A stretch of DNA of 64,000 nt, from contig JAIOJX010000026.1 in assembly GCA_022376925.1 (NCBI GenBank), forward strand, positions 197,632,400 to 197,696,399, given 5' to 3'. The DNA comes from Tragulus kanchil (lineage: Eukaryota; Chordata; Mammalia; Artiodactyla; Tragulidae). Shown here piece by piece: positions 9,983-22,001 of this stretch. Made by a program: the position numbers and the translations under genes. Under the pieces are notes generated by a model that saw only the letters and a program-made list of their open reading frames with translations, ran no database searches and had not been told where the DNA came from. Each line of letters opens with the position of its first letter. Position 1 is the first letter of the stretch.

Positions 9983-11769
9983 GGCTTTGACTAGGGATAG
10001 ACCAAGATGGAGATTCGATACATCTGGAGGGTTGGCAAGAGAAGACAAGTGGTAGCCCAGGGCAGCAGCTGGAGTTAAGGAGATCCAAGATGGGGTGAGG
10101 TGTTCTAGTAAGTTGTCATGGGTACTGATGGGAGCAGATTACAGTTAGAGATGCAAGCAAGCATGCAACATTTGAGAATCCGTCAACAGTGGACAAGGTT
10201 CTAGCCACCAGACTGATGTTCAGGAGGAGGATCCTCTGGGAAGAATGTCTTTGAGTGTGAACAGGTTTTGCCAAGGGTAAAGCAGGGTTCTGTCCATAGA
10301 GGAACCAGAGACCCAGGCGGGACACCCAGCAGGACTTGGAGATAAGGCTGTGAGACAGGTGTCTGGTGGACCTGAAGAGGGCTACAGGGACGTGATTCTT
10401 GGCAGTAAGATCGAGTCCAGTTATAAGATGCAGGTGTGCATGTGACCATGACTATACTGGGTCCCAGATCACCAGGGAGATTTGATACAAGCTTGTCAGG
10501 GGAGGCAGAGAGAACACTATTTAAGAACACCCCTCTGTGAAGAGTCAAGGGATTTCAAGGTTGTGAATTCCTTGAGATGTTCACTAAAGGATATGGATGG
10601 AAATCAAGCATACGGAGGGCATTCCAGGAACGAGAGCAGGCATAAGGAAGAGAGACTGAGAAATACAGAGCAGATGGAAAATTTTAAGTATTCTAAGATT
10701 GTACTAAGTTAGAAAAAGTGAAAAATACCTCTATCAAAATAATACAGATAAACACGTTATCAGATACAATTCAATTCATGAAATTTTTGCTGGGCATTTA
10801 TTTTGTTTAATATGATAGTGGAGGATGTAGCTGTTGCTTTCAAGGACTTCGCCTCATGGTAAGGTGGGTAAGTCACATGTGAGTAACCCATTTAAGGTAG
10901 AGCGAGAAGGTCCATTAGAATGGAGTGGAGAGTATACCACTGAAGCACAGAGGAGAGAGAGATGTTACTGACTGGGAAGATGTGAGAAGGTTGCAGAGAG
11001 GAGGTCTTCTGTATGGGACACAGGCAAGGTGTGAGATAGGACAGTTTCTGAAACTACACCCATATGAGTTGTAAAAGGCTTTGACTAGGGATAGACCAAG
11101 ATGGAGATTCGATACATCTGGAGGGTTGGCAAGAGAAGACAAGTGGTAGCCCAGGGCAGCAGCTGGAGTTAAGGAGATCCAAGATGGGGTGAGGTGTTCT
11201 AGTAAGTTGTCATGGGTACTGATGGGAGCAGATTACAGTTAGAGATGCAAGCAAGCATGCAACATTTGAGAATCCGTCAACAGTGGACAAGGTTCTAGCC
11301 ACCAGACTGATGTTCAGGAGGAGGATCCTCTGGGAAGAATGTCTTTGAGTGTGAACAGGTTTTGCCAAGGGTAAAGCAGGGTTCTGTCCATAGAGGAACC
11401 AGAGACCCAGGCGGGACACCCAGCAGGACTTGGAGATAAGGCTGTGAGACAGGTGTCTGGTGGACCTGAAGAGGGCTACAGGGACGTGATTCTTGGCAGT
11501 AAGATCGAGTCCAGTTATAAGATGCAGGTGTGCATGTGACCATGACTATACTGGGTCCCAGATCACCAGGGAGATTTGATACAAGCTTGTCAGGGGAGGC
11601 AGAGAGAACACTATTTAAGAACACCCCTCTGTGAAGAGTCAAGGGATTTCAAGGTTGTGAATTCCTTGAGATGTTCACTAAAGGATATGGATGGAAATCA
11701 AGCATACGGAGGGCATTCCAGGAACGAGAGCAGGCATAAGGAAGAGAGACTGAGAAATACAGAGCAGAT
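9595..11769 (+). repeat. Tandem duplication 3 (9595-10678 / 10689-11769)
   Basis: Offset 1094. It overlaps duplication 2, so the segment beginning 'tattctaagattg' occurs three times (8477, 9595, 10689). At the join, true sequence 'gagcagatagaagg' is replaced by 'gagcagatggaaaattttaag'. Confidence 0.93.
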
Positions 11770-11772
11770 AGA

Positions 11773-13952
11773 AGGAACTGCAAGTGGTCCAGTGTGACTG
11801 AAGCACAGATTGTGAAAGGAGGATGTATGGAAAATAAATGGAGGTGGGGAGAGGCTGGTGCAGCCTGGGGCTGCCATGGAGGCTGAGCTCAGGAATCTCT
11901 AATAGACTCGACAGCAGTGGGTCACAATAAAGTGAGCTAATTAAAGCACAGGGGGCTGGAGACAGTGGAAGTTTGGGAAGCATCAGATAGGGATGATAAA
12001 GGCTTGAAATAGGGTAATTGCAGGGAAACGGTATGGGATAGACAGTATATGAATATAGCCTCCAGGAAGGAACTTTGAATTTTCTCCATATGGTACTAAT
12101 AAAAGCTTCAAATGGCTTTTTTTTTCATGTAGAAATCATTGCAGCCAGTACAGGCTCAACTATGTATTTGTGCTGGCTCTCCTAGATGAGAGGGGAAATT
12201 GTAACCTTGAAATAGAGGATTGCTAGCAATTTCTATGGGACTCATATGGAGAACAAGCCCATTCTCATGACTGACATTATAGCGTGATGGCATTATAGCG
12301 GGCCAATAGTTGAAATGATTAAACTGTCATAATTACTACTTATGAGATCAGTTACTATTTATGAAGTGCTTACTATGTCCCACCAGGTTACACATCTTAT
12401 CTCCAATCTGAGACAGTCAGTATCATTGCTCCCATTGTATACATCAGAAAGGTGCTTGGTGAATTAAGCCATGTGAACAAGTTCACACAACTTGTCAGTA
12501 ACAGAACTAGTTTTAAACCATGGTCTACCTGACCTAACACCCTGAGAGCTTTCCAATAAAGATTCTACATTGTGTTAGCTTATTAAAGATAGTCTCATTT
12601 ATGTATATTTTGGTGGAAAGCATATAAATGTAGCTCTTTTCCTCTTTGTTTGAATTCCTTAATGATAACTAAAATTTCCTTTAAAACATCATGTATGTGT
12701 GTGTGTGTACATGCATATATATGTATGTGTTCGAAGTTGCTTCAGTTGTGTCTGACTCTTTGCGACCCCATGGACTGTAGCCCACCAGGCTTTTCTGTCT
12801 GTGTGATTCTCCTGGAGTGGGTTGCCACATTCTTCTCCAGGAGGTCTTCCCAACCCAGGAACTGCAAGTGGTCCAGTGGACTGAGCACAGTTTAAGGGGT
12901 GTATGGAAAATAAATGGAGGTGGGGAGAGGCTGGTGCAGCCTGGGGCTGCCATGGAGGCTGAGCTCAGGAATCTCTAATAGACTCGACAGCAGTGGGTCA
13001 CAATAAAGTGAGCTAATTAAAGCACAGGGGGCTGGAGACAGTGGAAGTTTGGGAAGCATCAGATAGGGATGATAAAGGCTTGAAATAGGGTAATTGCAGG
13101 GAAACGGTATGGGATAGACAGTATATGAATATAGCCTCCAGGAAGGAACTTTGAATTTTCTCCATATGGTACTAATAAAAGCTTCAAATGGCTTTTTTTT
13201 TCATGTAGAAATCATTGCAGCCAGTACAGGCTCAACTATGTATTTGTGCTGGCTCTCCTAGATGAGAGGGGAAATTGTAACCTTGAAATAGAGGATTGCT
13301 AGCAATTTCTATGGGACTCATATGGAGAACAAGCCCATTCTCATGACTGACATTATAGCGTGATGGCATTATAGCGGGCCAATAGTTGAAATGATTAAAC
13401 TGTCATAATTACTACTTATGAGATCAGTTACTATTTATGAAGTGCTTACTATGTCCCACCAGGTTACACATCTTATCTCCAATCTGAGACAGTCAGTATC
13501 ATTGCTCCCATTGTATACATGAGAAAGGTGCTTGGTGAATTAAGCCATGTGAACAAGTTCACACAACTTGTCAGTAACAGAACTAGTTTTAAACCATGGT
13601 CTACCTGACCTAACACCCTGAGAGCTTTCCAATAAAGATTCTACATTGTGTTAGCTTATTAAAGATAGTCTCATTTATGTATATTTTGGTGGAAAGCATA
13701 TAAATGTAGCTCTTTTCCTCTTTGTTTGAATTCCTTAATGATAACTAAAATTTCCTTTAAAACATCATGTATGTGTGTGTGTGTACATGCATATATATGT
13801 ATGTGTTCGAAGTTGCTTCAGTTGTGTCTGACTCTTTGCGACCCCATGGACTGTAGCCCACCAGGCTTTTCTGTCTGTGTGATTCTCCAGGGAAGAATAC
13901 TGGAGTGGGTTGCCACATTCTTCTCCAGGAGGTCTTCCCAACCCAGGAACTG
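11773..13952 (+). repeat. Tandem duplication 4 (11773-12856 / 12857-13952)
   Basis: Offset 1076 in the middle. The join falls in an 8-bp match, aggaactg, between the SINE at the end of copy 1 and the start of the unit. Copy 2 starts with several small deletions ('gtgtgactgaagcacagattg' against 'gtggactgagcacag'), and copy 1 lacks 12 bp in the SINE near its end ('ctcctggagtggg' against 'ctccagggaagaatactgg'). Confidence 0.92.
12340..12556 (+). repeat. MIR-like ancient SINE relic (copy at 13417-13632)
   Basis: The order 'atgaagtgcttactatgtcc', 'acatcttatctcc', 'tgtatacatcagaaaggtgc', 'gttcacacaacttgtcagta' follows the MIR layout (tract with short interval, 'cccattttacagatgagg', 'ggtcacacagctagtaag') with strong decay. 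The repeat also appears in copy 2 of duplication 4. Confidence 0.5.
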
Positions 13953-14020
13953 AACCCACATCACTTAAGTCTCCTGCATTGGCAGGCGAGTTCTTTACTA
14001 CTAGTGCCACCTGAGAAGCC
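13806..14020 (-). mobile_element. Bov-tA SINE (truncated duplicate at about 12729-12856)
   Basis: Read on the minus strand: gggcttctcaggtggcacta (tRNA-Glu-like head), then the Bov-A body with 'tccatggggtcgcaaagagtc'. Preceded on the + strand by a TG/TA microsatellite. Ends 58 bp before exon 39. Confidence 0.85.
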
Positions 14021-14078
14021 CAGCCACATATATATTGTACAGACTGAAAAAGTGTAATTTTTTTTTTATTTCCTACAG

Positions 14079-14176
14079 TTTCATGGACCTTTACTCACCT
14101 TGGTTGACCTTGTAGACTTGTGTGTAGATATTTCAAAAGGCTGTGTCTACTTGGAGCAGATGCACTTCATTCACAG
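14079..14176 (+). CDS. ROS1: ROS1 exon 39: alpha-E and start of catalytic loop
   Basis: 98 bp: 32 codons plus AG of a split arginine. It reads FHGPLLTLVDLVDLCVDISK, then GCVYLEQMHFIH. The final His and the split Arg are the H and R of HRD. The start FHG replaces human FYG. Acceptor 'cctacag' ends at 14078 and donor 'gtacat' begins at 14177. Short 198-bp intron to the next exon. The exon is in single copy here. Confidence 0.96.
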
Positions 14177-14330
14177 GTACATTTTGGTTATGAATATTGG
14201 TACAGTAGTCACCTGTAGTTTGAGTGAAACATGCAAGATATGTAACATTTTCATTCTTTCAAAATAGGAATAGTTCATGTTAAAATGTCTCTTCTTTACA
14301 GACTACTAATGTTGCTTGTCTGATCTCTAG

Positions 14331-14579
<249 letters not shown>

Positions 14580-14835
14580 TGAGCTTAACAGGACACAGAG
14601 AATTGTGGGCAGCACCCTCTACTATCAGAGCCAGAGGGATCTTAAAAGGTCATTTAATCTTGTATGTGAGAAAATACAAGATCAGAGAGGTTTAGTGATT
14701 TTCCTCAAACTAAGGTGAAAGCTGGTGGGCAAGGAGGGGCTTTTCCTGGGTCTCAGCAGTCTGTACCAATTCATTTTGATCCTTAATCTTGCTGGTGTAT
14801 GTTAAAGAGAGCCATTTACTTCAACAATCTTGTAT

Positions 14836-15049
14836 ATGTGCGTGCTAAGTCGCCTCGGTTGTGTTCCACTCTTTGCGACCCTATGGCTGCCAGGTTCTTC
14901 TCCATGGGATTCTCCAGCAGGAATCCTGGGGTGGGTTGCCAGTGCCCTCCTCCAGGGGATCTTCCTGACCCAGGGGTTGAACCCATGTCTCTTAAATCTC
15001 CTGCATTGACAGGCGGGTTCTTTACCACTAGCACCACTTTGGGAAGCCC
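14836..15049 (-). mobile_element. Bov-tA SINE
   Basis: On the + strand it reads 'gtgctaagtcgcctcggttg' through 'cactttgcgaccctatgg' to 'ggttctttaccac' and 'gggaagcccc': the complement of a Bov-tA element with tRNA head at the right end. Moderately diverged. Confidence 0.85.
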
Positions 15050-15534
15050 CTCAACTATTTTATTGTTCTTCATTACTGTAGAGGCTGTGGCTAACAGGAA
15101 CTGGTACCTGTGAATTGATGTCCAAGTATGTGTTCATATGCCTACTATTTTGGGATGTTTGGTCATTAATTTATAAGCAGAATTTAAATCGTGGATCTCA
15201 AAAAGAGTAGGACATGAAAGAGGTTTGACCAGCTCTTTATTATTTGAATAGAAATCCTCATTTTACAGATATGCATGTTCCCAGATTAGTCATATGTATA
15301 TCCCCCCTTCCCACCCCTCCCGACCATCACACAGCACCTCTGAAGGATCTCCTTTTCTCACAGAGCAATGACTATAGCTATTTTCTTTACTTATATGCAT
15401 ATCTGTAAACAACAAAACTCTGTAAAAGTTAAAAGTAAAATAAAAGTTAAAAAAAAAAGAAACCCTCATTTTTGCTTGTTGACCAGAAACTCTTGATTAG
15501 AGCTGCTCATAATGTAAAGATGTATCCAATAACT

Positions 15535-15856
15535 TAAAAAAAAATTTATTTATTTGGCTATGCTGAGTCTTCATTAATGCTTGGGCTTTTCTCTAGTTGT
15601 GGCAAGTGGGGGCTACTCTCTCATTGTGGTGTGTGGGCTTCTCATTGTGGTGGCTTCTCTTGTTGTGGAGTACAGGTTCTGGAGTGTTTGGGCTTCAGTA
15701 GTGGTGGCTCCTGGGCTCAGGAGCACAGGCTCAGTAGTTGTGGAACACAGGTTTAGTTGTCTTGTAGCATGTGGGATCTTTCCAGATCTGGGATCAAACC
15801 CTGTTTCTTGCATTGGCAGGTGGGTTCTTTACCAGTAAAATACCAGGGAAGCCCTT
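15535..15856 (-). mobile_element. CHR-type (SINE2) tRNA-SINE, duplicated at 16655-16976
   Basis: On the + strand 'ctctagttgtggcaagtggg', 'ggcttctcattgtggtggc', 'caggctcagtagttgtgg' and 'gcatgtgggatctttccaga' are the complement of the cetartiodactyl CHR body, ending in 'cagggaagccc'. Flanked by imperfect direct repeats 'tccaataactt' and 'ttcaataactt'. Confidence 0.85.
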
Positions 15857-16078
15857 CAATAACTTTTAAGCTGGACTGGACCTCTGCAAAATTGGGGATA
15901 AGATAAAGTTGGTCCTCAGTGTTGCCGTGTTTTTATTCATGCCTTCTTTCTCTCTAATTCAAGAAGGAAGATGAAGTGCTTTCTTGGTCACTTTTAGTAT
16001 GTTTGCATGATGAAGCTATGAAGGCCCTAAGTAATGGAGGTTTGTAATGAAGATTCAGCCAGGGAGGAGGAGCAAAAT

Positions 16079-16105
16079 GTGTGTGTGTGTGTGTGTGTGT
16101 GTGTG
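16079..16105. repeat. (GT)n microsatellite, also at 17198-17225
   Basis: Uninterrupted TG dinucleotide run of about 13 units in both copies of duplication 5. Equal length in both copies is unexpected for old paralogues. Confidence 0.9.
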
Positions 16106-17456
16106 CCTCTGCTTAGCCTTCCTATCACCTTTGAAGTCTTGCTAGTAGACAGTTGCTTGTTCTACTTTTTCTTGAGGTTGACTTGCTTTTAAGTCTCCTA
16201 CTTGTCTTTTATAAGGCCAATAATGCCAATCACAAAGTAGACTCTTGATAGCCCAAGGAATAATTATGTTGGAAAAACTACTGTAAACATGGTCTTTTTG
16301 AATTTAAATCGTGGATCTCAAAAAGAGTAGGACATGAAAGAGGTTTGACCAGCTCTTTATTATTTGAATAGAAATCCTCATTTTACAGATATGCATGTTC
16401 CCAGATTAGTCATATGTATATCCCCCCTTCCCACCCCTCCCGACCATCACACAGCACCTCTGAAGGATCTCCTTTTCTCACAGAGCAATGACTATAGCTA
16501 TTTTCTTTACTTATATGCATATCTGTAAACAACAAAACTCTGTAAAAGTTAAAAGTAAAATAAAAGTTAAAAAAAAAAGAAACCCTCATTTTTGCTTGTT
16601 GACCAGAAACTCTTGATTAGAGCTGCTCATAATGTAAAGATGTATCCAATAACTTAAAAAAAAATTTATTTATTTGGCTATGCTGAGTCTTCATTAATGC
16701 TTGGGCTTTTCTCTAGTTGTGGCAAGTGGGGGCTACTCTCTCATTGTGGTGTGTGGGCTTCTCATTGTGGTGGCTTCTCTTGTTGTGGAGTACAGGTTCT
16801 GGAGTGTTTGGGCTTCAGTAGTGGTGGCTCCTGGGCTCAGGAGCACAGGCTCAGTAGTTGTGGAACACAGGTTTAGTTGTCTTGTAGCATGTGGGATCTT
16901 TCCAGATCTGGGATCAAACCCTGTTTCTTGCATTGGCAGGTGGGTTCTTTACCAGTAAAATACCAGGGAAGCCCTTCAATAACTTTTAAGCTGGACTGGA
17001 CCTCTGCAAAATTGGGGATAAGATAAAGTTGGTCCTCAGTGTTGCCGTGTTTTTATTCATGCCTTCTTTCTCTCTAATTCAAGAAGGAAGATGAAGTGCT
17101 TTCTTGGTCACTTTTAGTATGTTTGCATGATGAAGCTATGAAGGCCCTAAGTAATGGAGGTTTGTAATGAAGATTCAGCCAGGGAGGAGGAGCAAAATGT
17201 GTGTGTGTGTGTGTGTGTGTGTGTGCCTCTGCTTAGCCTTCCTATCACCTTTGAAGTCTTGCTAGTAGACAGTTGCTTGTTCTACTTTTTCTTGAGGTTG
17301 ACTTGCTTTTAAGTCTCCTACTTGTCTTTTATAAGGCCAATAATGCCAATCACAAAGTAGACTCTTGATAGCCCAAGGAATAATTATGTTGGAAAAACTA
17401 CTGTAAACATGGTGTTTGTAATAAGTATAATTAAAGCAAACTCTTTAATATCCTAG

Positions 17457-17591
17457 GTCTTTTGGAATTCTGATTTGGGAAATTTTAACTCTTGGTCATC
17501 AGCCTTATCCAGCTCATTCCAACCTTGATGTTTTGAACTATGTGCAAACAGGAGGGAGACTGGAGCCACCAAGAAATTGTCCTGATGATCT
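17457..17591 (+). CDS. ROS1: ROS1 exon 41: kinase subdomains IX-X
   Basis: 135 bp: G completes Trp, 44 codons, then CT of a split Leu. It reads SFGILIWEILTLGHQPYPAH, SNLDVLNYVQTGGRLEPPRN and CPDDL. SFGILIWE follows the conserved Asp-Val-Trp of alpha-F. Acceptor 'cctag' ends at 17456; donor 'gtaagt' begins at 17592. Sequence is as conserved as its neighbours and in single copy. Confidence 0.96.
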
Positions 17592-17765
17592 GTAAGTTAA
17601 TTGTGTTCCCATAGCATCTCAAGAACAAAAACACATGTATGTGCCTTCTTTTGTCACGTTGGTATGGTGTTTTTAAGTAAAAACTGGAATTGATATATTT
17701 GTATATCCTATGTAAAATGGATATTGATTATGACACTTAACTCACTAAATATATGATGGTTTCTT

Positions 17766-17814
17766 TATATATATATATATATATATACTTATATATATAT
17801 ACACAAGATATTTC
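17766..17814. repeat. AT-rich microsatellite
   Basis: Two (TA)n runs separated by 'ctta' following 'tttcttta'. Confidence 0.85.
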
Positions 17815-17966
17815 ACTTCAGAAGTAAAATCTAGAACAACAGAAACATATTATACTCTTGGTTAAGTGAATTCTAATAAGTAAACAAAAGCTCTTTTTGT
17901 GAGAGTCTGTTGGTTTTCATTCACATAATTGATTTTATTTTGGAACATCTGATTTGACTAACATCT

Positions 17967-20188
17967 AAACTGGCATATTTAAAGGTTCTATTAAATAGGA
18001 ATATATGTTTAAAAATGGAATTGCTTTTGTTAATAAAGCTTATATTGGGATATAGTACTACTAAAATATATAACAACCTATCTAGGCTGTTATCTATTTA
18101 TGAACTTAAAATAGAGTAAGTATTAGTGAGTCTATCAAATTAGTCCTGGCAACTATCGAATTCTAATAGTTTTGTGATTCTTGGAACAGTAGGTGACTTT
18201 GATCTAATTATAAAGGGGAAGCAAGCCAGGTTATTTTGCTGAATACTAAACTACCTTCTTGTGAACAACCTTTCTAAAAGGTGTTTTACCCAAAACGTTT
18301 CTGAAAGAACATATAATCAACAAGGACAAACTCCTTTGTTGTGTGCCCTACATCATGCTATAGATTGTATGGAATACAGAAGTATTTAAACTATAGCCAT
18401 GGCTCTTCAGCATCTCCAAAGGTATTTTGAAAGAAAAGACACACACATGGAGCAGCTGGATAACAAGCCAACATGTAATAAAGTGCTAAACTGTGTGGTA
18501 CAGACAAGTGCAAAAGGAATTAGCAGTATGCGGATACACACCATGGCTGTACCGCCTTGACTGTGCAGTGTTATTTAGAGGATTATTCAGACCAGAGCCA
18601 AATGATGATTAAGAACTGGGCACCTTGGTTGGATGTTCTGTGGGTGAATGTTTTTGTATTATTTACATCTTCCAGCAAGAAGAAGATTGGAATCACTGTT
18701 TCTGATTTAGCTTTTATAGCCTCTGGGATATTTTCAGGAGGATCAGCTATACACATAGCTGAACAAGGTTGTTGGCAGTGCCTAAAAGTGTGATTCATGA
18801 TCCTTTGGGGGCAGATGGAAAAACTTCTTTAAGTTAAGGGTAAGAAAGTTACACAAAATTTACAAAACTTTAGTCTAAGACTTGAGGGGGAAAAGCATAC
18901 ATGAAATACATTTGTGTCAAATAGTTAGCAAACGGATCACTGTTTTGCATCTCTTTCACATCTGTTAAACACTCAGAAAATTTCTTCCAAGTTTCAATTG
19001 CACGAAATTTTCCTTGTGCTGTTAGAATTTTATCTGGCGTATCTTCCCTCTAGGAGATATTATATGGAAACTATTTGACTAATTAAACTGGCATATTTAA
19101 AGGTTCTATTAAATAGGAATATATGTTTAAAAATGGAATTGCTTTTGTTAATAAAGCTTATATTGGGATATAGTACTACTAAAATATATAACAACCTATC
19201 TAGGCTGTTATCTATTTATGAACTTAAAATAGAGTAAGTATTAGTGAGTCTATCAAATTAGTCCTGGCAACTATCGAATTCTAATAGTTTTGTGATTCTT
19301 GGAACAGTAGGTGACTTTGATCTAATTATAAAGGGGAAGCAAGCCAGGTTATTTTGCTGAATACTAAACTACCTTCTTGTGAACAACCTTTCTAAAAGGT
19401 GTTTTACCCAAAACGTTTCTGAAAGAACATATAATCAACAAGGACAAACTCCTTTGTTGTGTGCCCTACATCATGCTATAGATTGTATGGAATACAGAAG
19501 TATTTAAACTATAGCCATGGCTCTTCAGCATCTCCAAAGGTATTTTGAAAGAAAAGACACACACATGGAGCAGCTGGATAACAAGCCAACATGTAATAAA
19601 GTGCTAAACTGTGTGGTACAGACAAGTGCAAAAGGAATTAGCAGTATGCGGATACACACCATGGCTGTACCGCCTTGACTGTGCAGTGTTATTTAGAGGA
19701 TTATTCAGACCAGAGCCAAATGATGATTAAGAACTGGGCACCTTGGTTGGATGTTCTGTGGGTGAATGTTTTTGTATTATTTACATCTTCCAGCAAGAAG
19801 AAGATTGGAATCACTGTTTCTGATTTAGCTTTTATAGCCTCTGGGATATTTTCAGGAGGATCAGCTATACACATAGCTGAACAAGGTTGTTGGCAGTGCC
19901 TAAAAGTGTGATTCATGATCCTTTGGGGGCAGATGGAAAAACTTCTTTAAGTTAAGGGTAAGAAAGTTACACAAAATTTACAAAACTTTAGTCTAAGACT
20001 TGAGGGGGAAAAAAAAGCATACATGAAATACATTTGTGTCAAATAGTTAGCAAACGGATCACTGTTTTGCATCTCTTTCACATCTGTTAAACACTCAGAA
20101 AATTTCTTCCAAGTTTCAATTGCACGAAATTTTCCTTGTGCTGTTAGAATTTTATCTGGCGTATCTTCCCCTCTAGGAGATATTATAT
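17967..20188 (+). repeat. Tandem duplication 6 (17967-19065 / 19085-20188)
   Basis: Offset 1118. Filler 19066-19084 reads 'ggaaactatttgactaatt', a poor copy of the sequence just upstream of copy 1 ('gatttgactaacatct'). Copies differ in A-run length ('gggggaaaagc' against 'gggggaaaaaaaagc') and C-run length. Confidence 0.93.
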
Positions 20189-22001
20189 CTCATCATAATT
20201 ATGCATTTTTCAAATAAGCACTCTTGAAATCAGTCAGTGAATTACACATTTTGATTAACGTGTTCATTTACTCTGTTTGGGGAGGAAGGAAGTGGATAAT
20301 TAATTGCCCTATTGTAGGATAGAAAAATGCAGGTATGTTGACCTTTGCTCTCTCCAAAAGTGTGCAGAAGTTTAACTAGGAGGAGGAGGAAGAAGGAGTG
20401 CTAGAAAAGTTCTAGAAAAATATTCCTGATTATGTGTGAAACAAGGTAATATTCTATGTGATTTTATCTTGAATTGTTATTCATTTGGTTATATTAATGC
20501 TCTAATTTGATAAAAGTATGGTTTCCTTGAAACCAAAATTTCCATTGCTGATTTTGAAGTTCATTTGAATGCCAGTAATTAAAAAATGAACAATGCTCCA
20601 AGTCCTTGGAGGGCTGCTTTCTTCAGACCCTCAGAAAGGGTTAATGATCCATGGCTGACCAGGAAGACAAACCCTGCTAAGGCAATGGAGCTCTCAGTGA
20701 TGCCATTCATCTGGCCACAGCCTTAAGTTGTCATGATAAAGATTAACTACTCTCCTTAGAGTACAGAGGGAACTGATTTTTATTTGAAGCATTTCTCTGA
20801 GATCACAGGCCCAGCTTAGAGAGTTGAAAGTCTGCACTGAGCCAGGCTGCACCTTCTATTCACTGCTTAAATTGGTTGGATGTTCTGTGGGTGAATGTTT
20901 TTGTATTATTTACATCTTCCAGCAAGAAGAAGATTGGAATCACTGTTTCTGATTTAGCTTTTATAGCCTCTGGGATATTTTCAGGAGGATCAGCTATACA
21001 CATAGCTGAACAAGGTTGTTGGCAGTGCCTAAAAGTGTGATTCATGATCCTTTGGGGGCAGATGGAAAAACTTCTTTAAGTTAAGGGTAAGAAAGTTACA
21101 CAAAATTTACAAAACTTTAGTCTAAGACTTGAGGGGGAAAAAAAAGCATACATGAAATACATTTGTGTCAAATAGTTAGCAAACGGATCACTGTTTTGCA
21201 TCTCTTTCACATCTGTTAAACACTCAGAAAATTTCTTCCAAGTTTCAATTGCACGAAATTTTCCTTGTGCTGTTAGAATTTTATCTGGCGTATCTTCCCC
21301 TCTAGGAGATATTATATCTCATCATAATTATGCATTTTTCAAATAAGCACTCTTGAAATCAGTCAGTGAATTACACATTTTGATTAACGTGTTCATTTAC
21401 TCTGTTTGGGGAGGAAGGAAGTGGATAATTAATTGCCCTATTGTAGGATAGAAAAATGCAGGTATGTTGACCTTTGCTCTCTCCAAAAGTGTGCAGAAGT
21501 TTAACTAGGAGGAGGAGGAAGAAGGAGTGCTAGAAAAGTTCTAGAAAAATATTCCTGATTATGTGTGAAACAAGGTAATATTCTATGTGATTTTATCTTG
21601 AATTGTTATTCATTTGGTTATATTAATGCTCTAATTTGATAAAAGTATGGTTTCCTTGAAACCAAAATTTCCATTGCTGATTTTGAAGTTCATTTGAATG
21701 CCAGTAATTAAAAAATGAACAATGCTCCAAGTCCTTGGAGGGCTGCTTTCTTCAGACCCTCAGAAAGGGTTAATGATCCATGGCTGACCAGGAAGACAAA
21801 CCCTGCTAAGGCAATGGAGCTCTCAGTGATGCCATTCATCTGGCCACAGCCTTAAGTTGTCATGATAAAGATTAACTACTCTCCTTAGAGTACAGAGGGA
21901 ACTGATTTTTATTTGAAGCATTTCTCTGAGATCACAGGCCCAGCTTAGAGAGTTGAAAGTCTGCACTGAGCCAGGCTGCACCTTCTATTCACTGCTTAAA
22001 T
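19743..22001 (+). repeat. Tandem duplication 7 (19743-20871 / 20872-22001)
   Basis: Offset 1129. Copy 1 ends 'cactgcttaaa' and jumps to 'ttggttggatg'; copy 2 continues to 'cactgcttaaatactcagc'. It overlaps duplication 6, so about 440 bp (18625-19065, 19743-20188, 20872-21318) occurs three times. Confidence 0.93.

Larger units (their letters stand above)
4670..14078 (+). other. ROS1 intron 38
   Basis: About 9.4 kb as written, shorter if the duplications are artefacts. It holds the end of duplication 1, a long tRNA-SINE (5729-6043), a short hairpin (6061-6088), and three chained duplications (7745-9982, 9595-11769, 11773-13952), the last carrying a MIR-like relic and a Bov-tA SINE. The unique stretch 6090-7744 is T-rich with no feature recognised. 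No coding exon was found. Confidence 0.75.
15181..17412 (+). repeat. Tandem duplication 5 (15181-16292 / 16301-17412)
   Basis: Constant offset of 1120 with no indel seen, including an equal-length GT run. Copy 1 ends '...aacatggtctttttg', copy 2 continues '...aacatggtgtttgtaataag' into the exon 41 acceptor region, so copy 2 is the one joined to the downstream sequence. Confidence 0.93.

Noticed and set aside
18557..18793. 78-codon frame repeated at 19675
   Set aside because: Recurs only through duplication 6; intronic, no splice sites, no recognisable domain.
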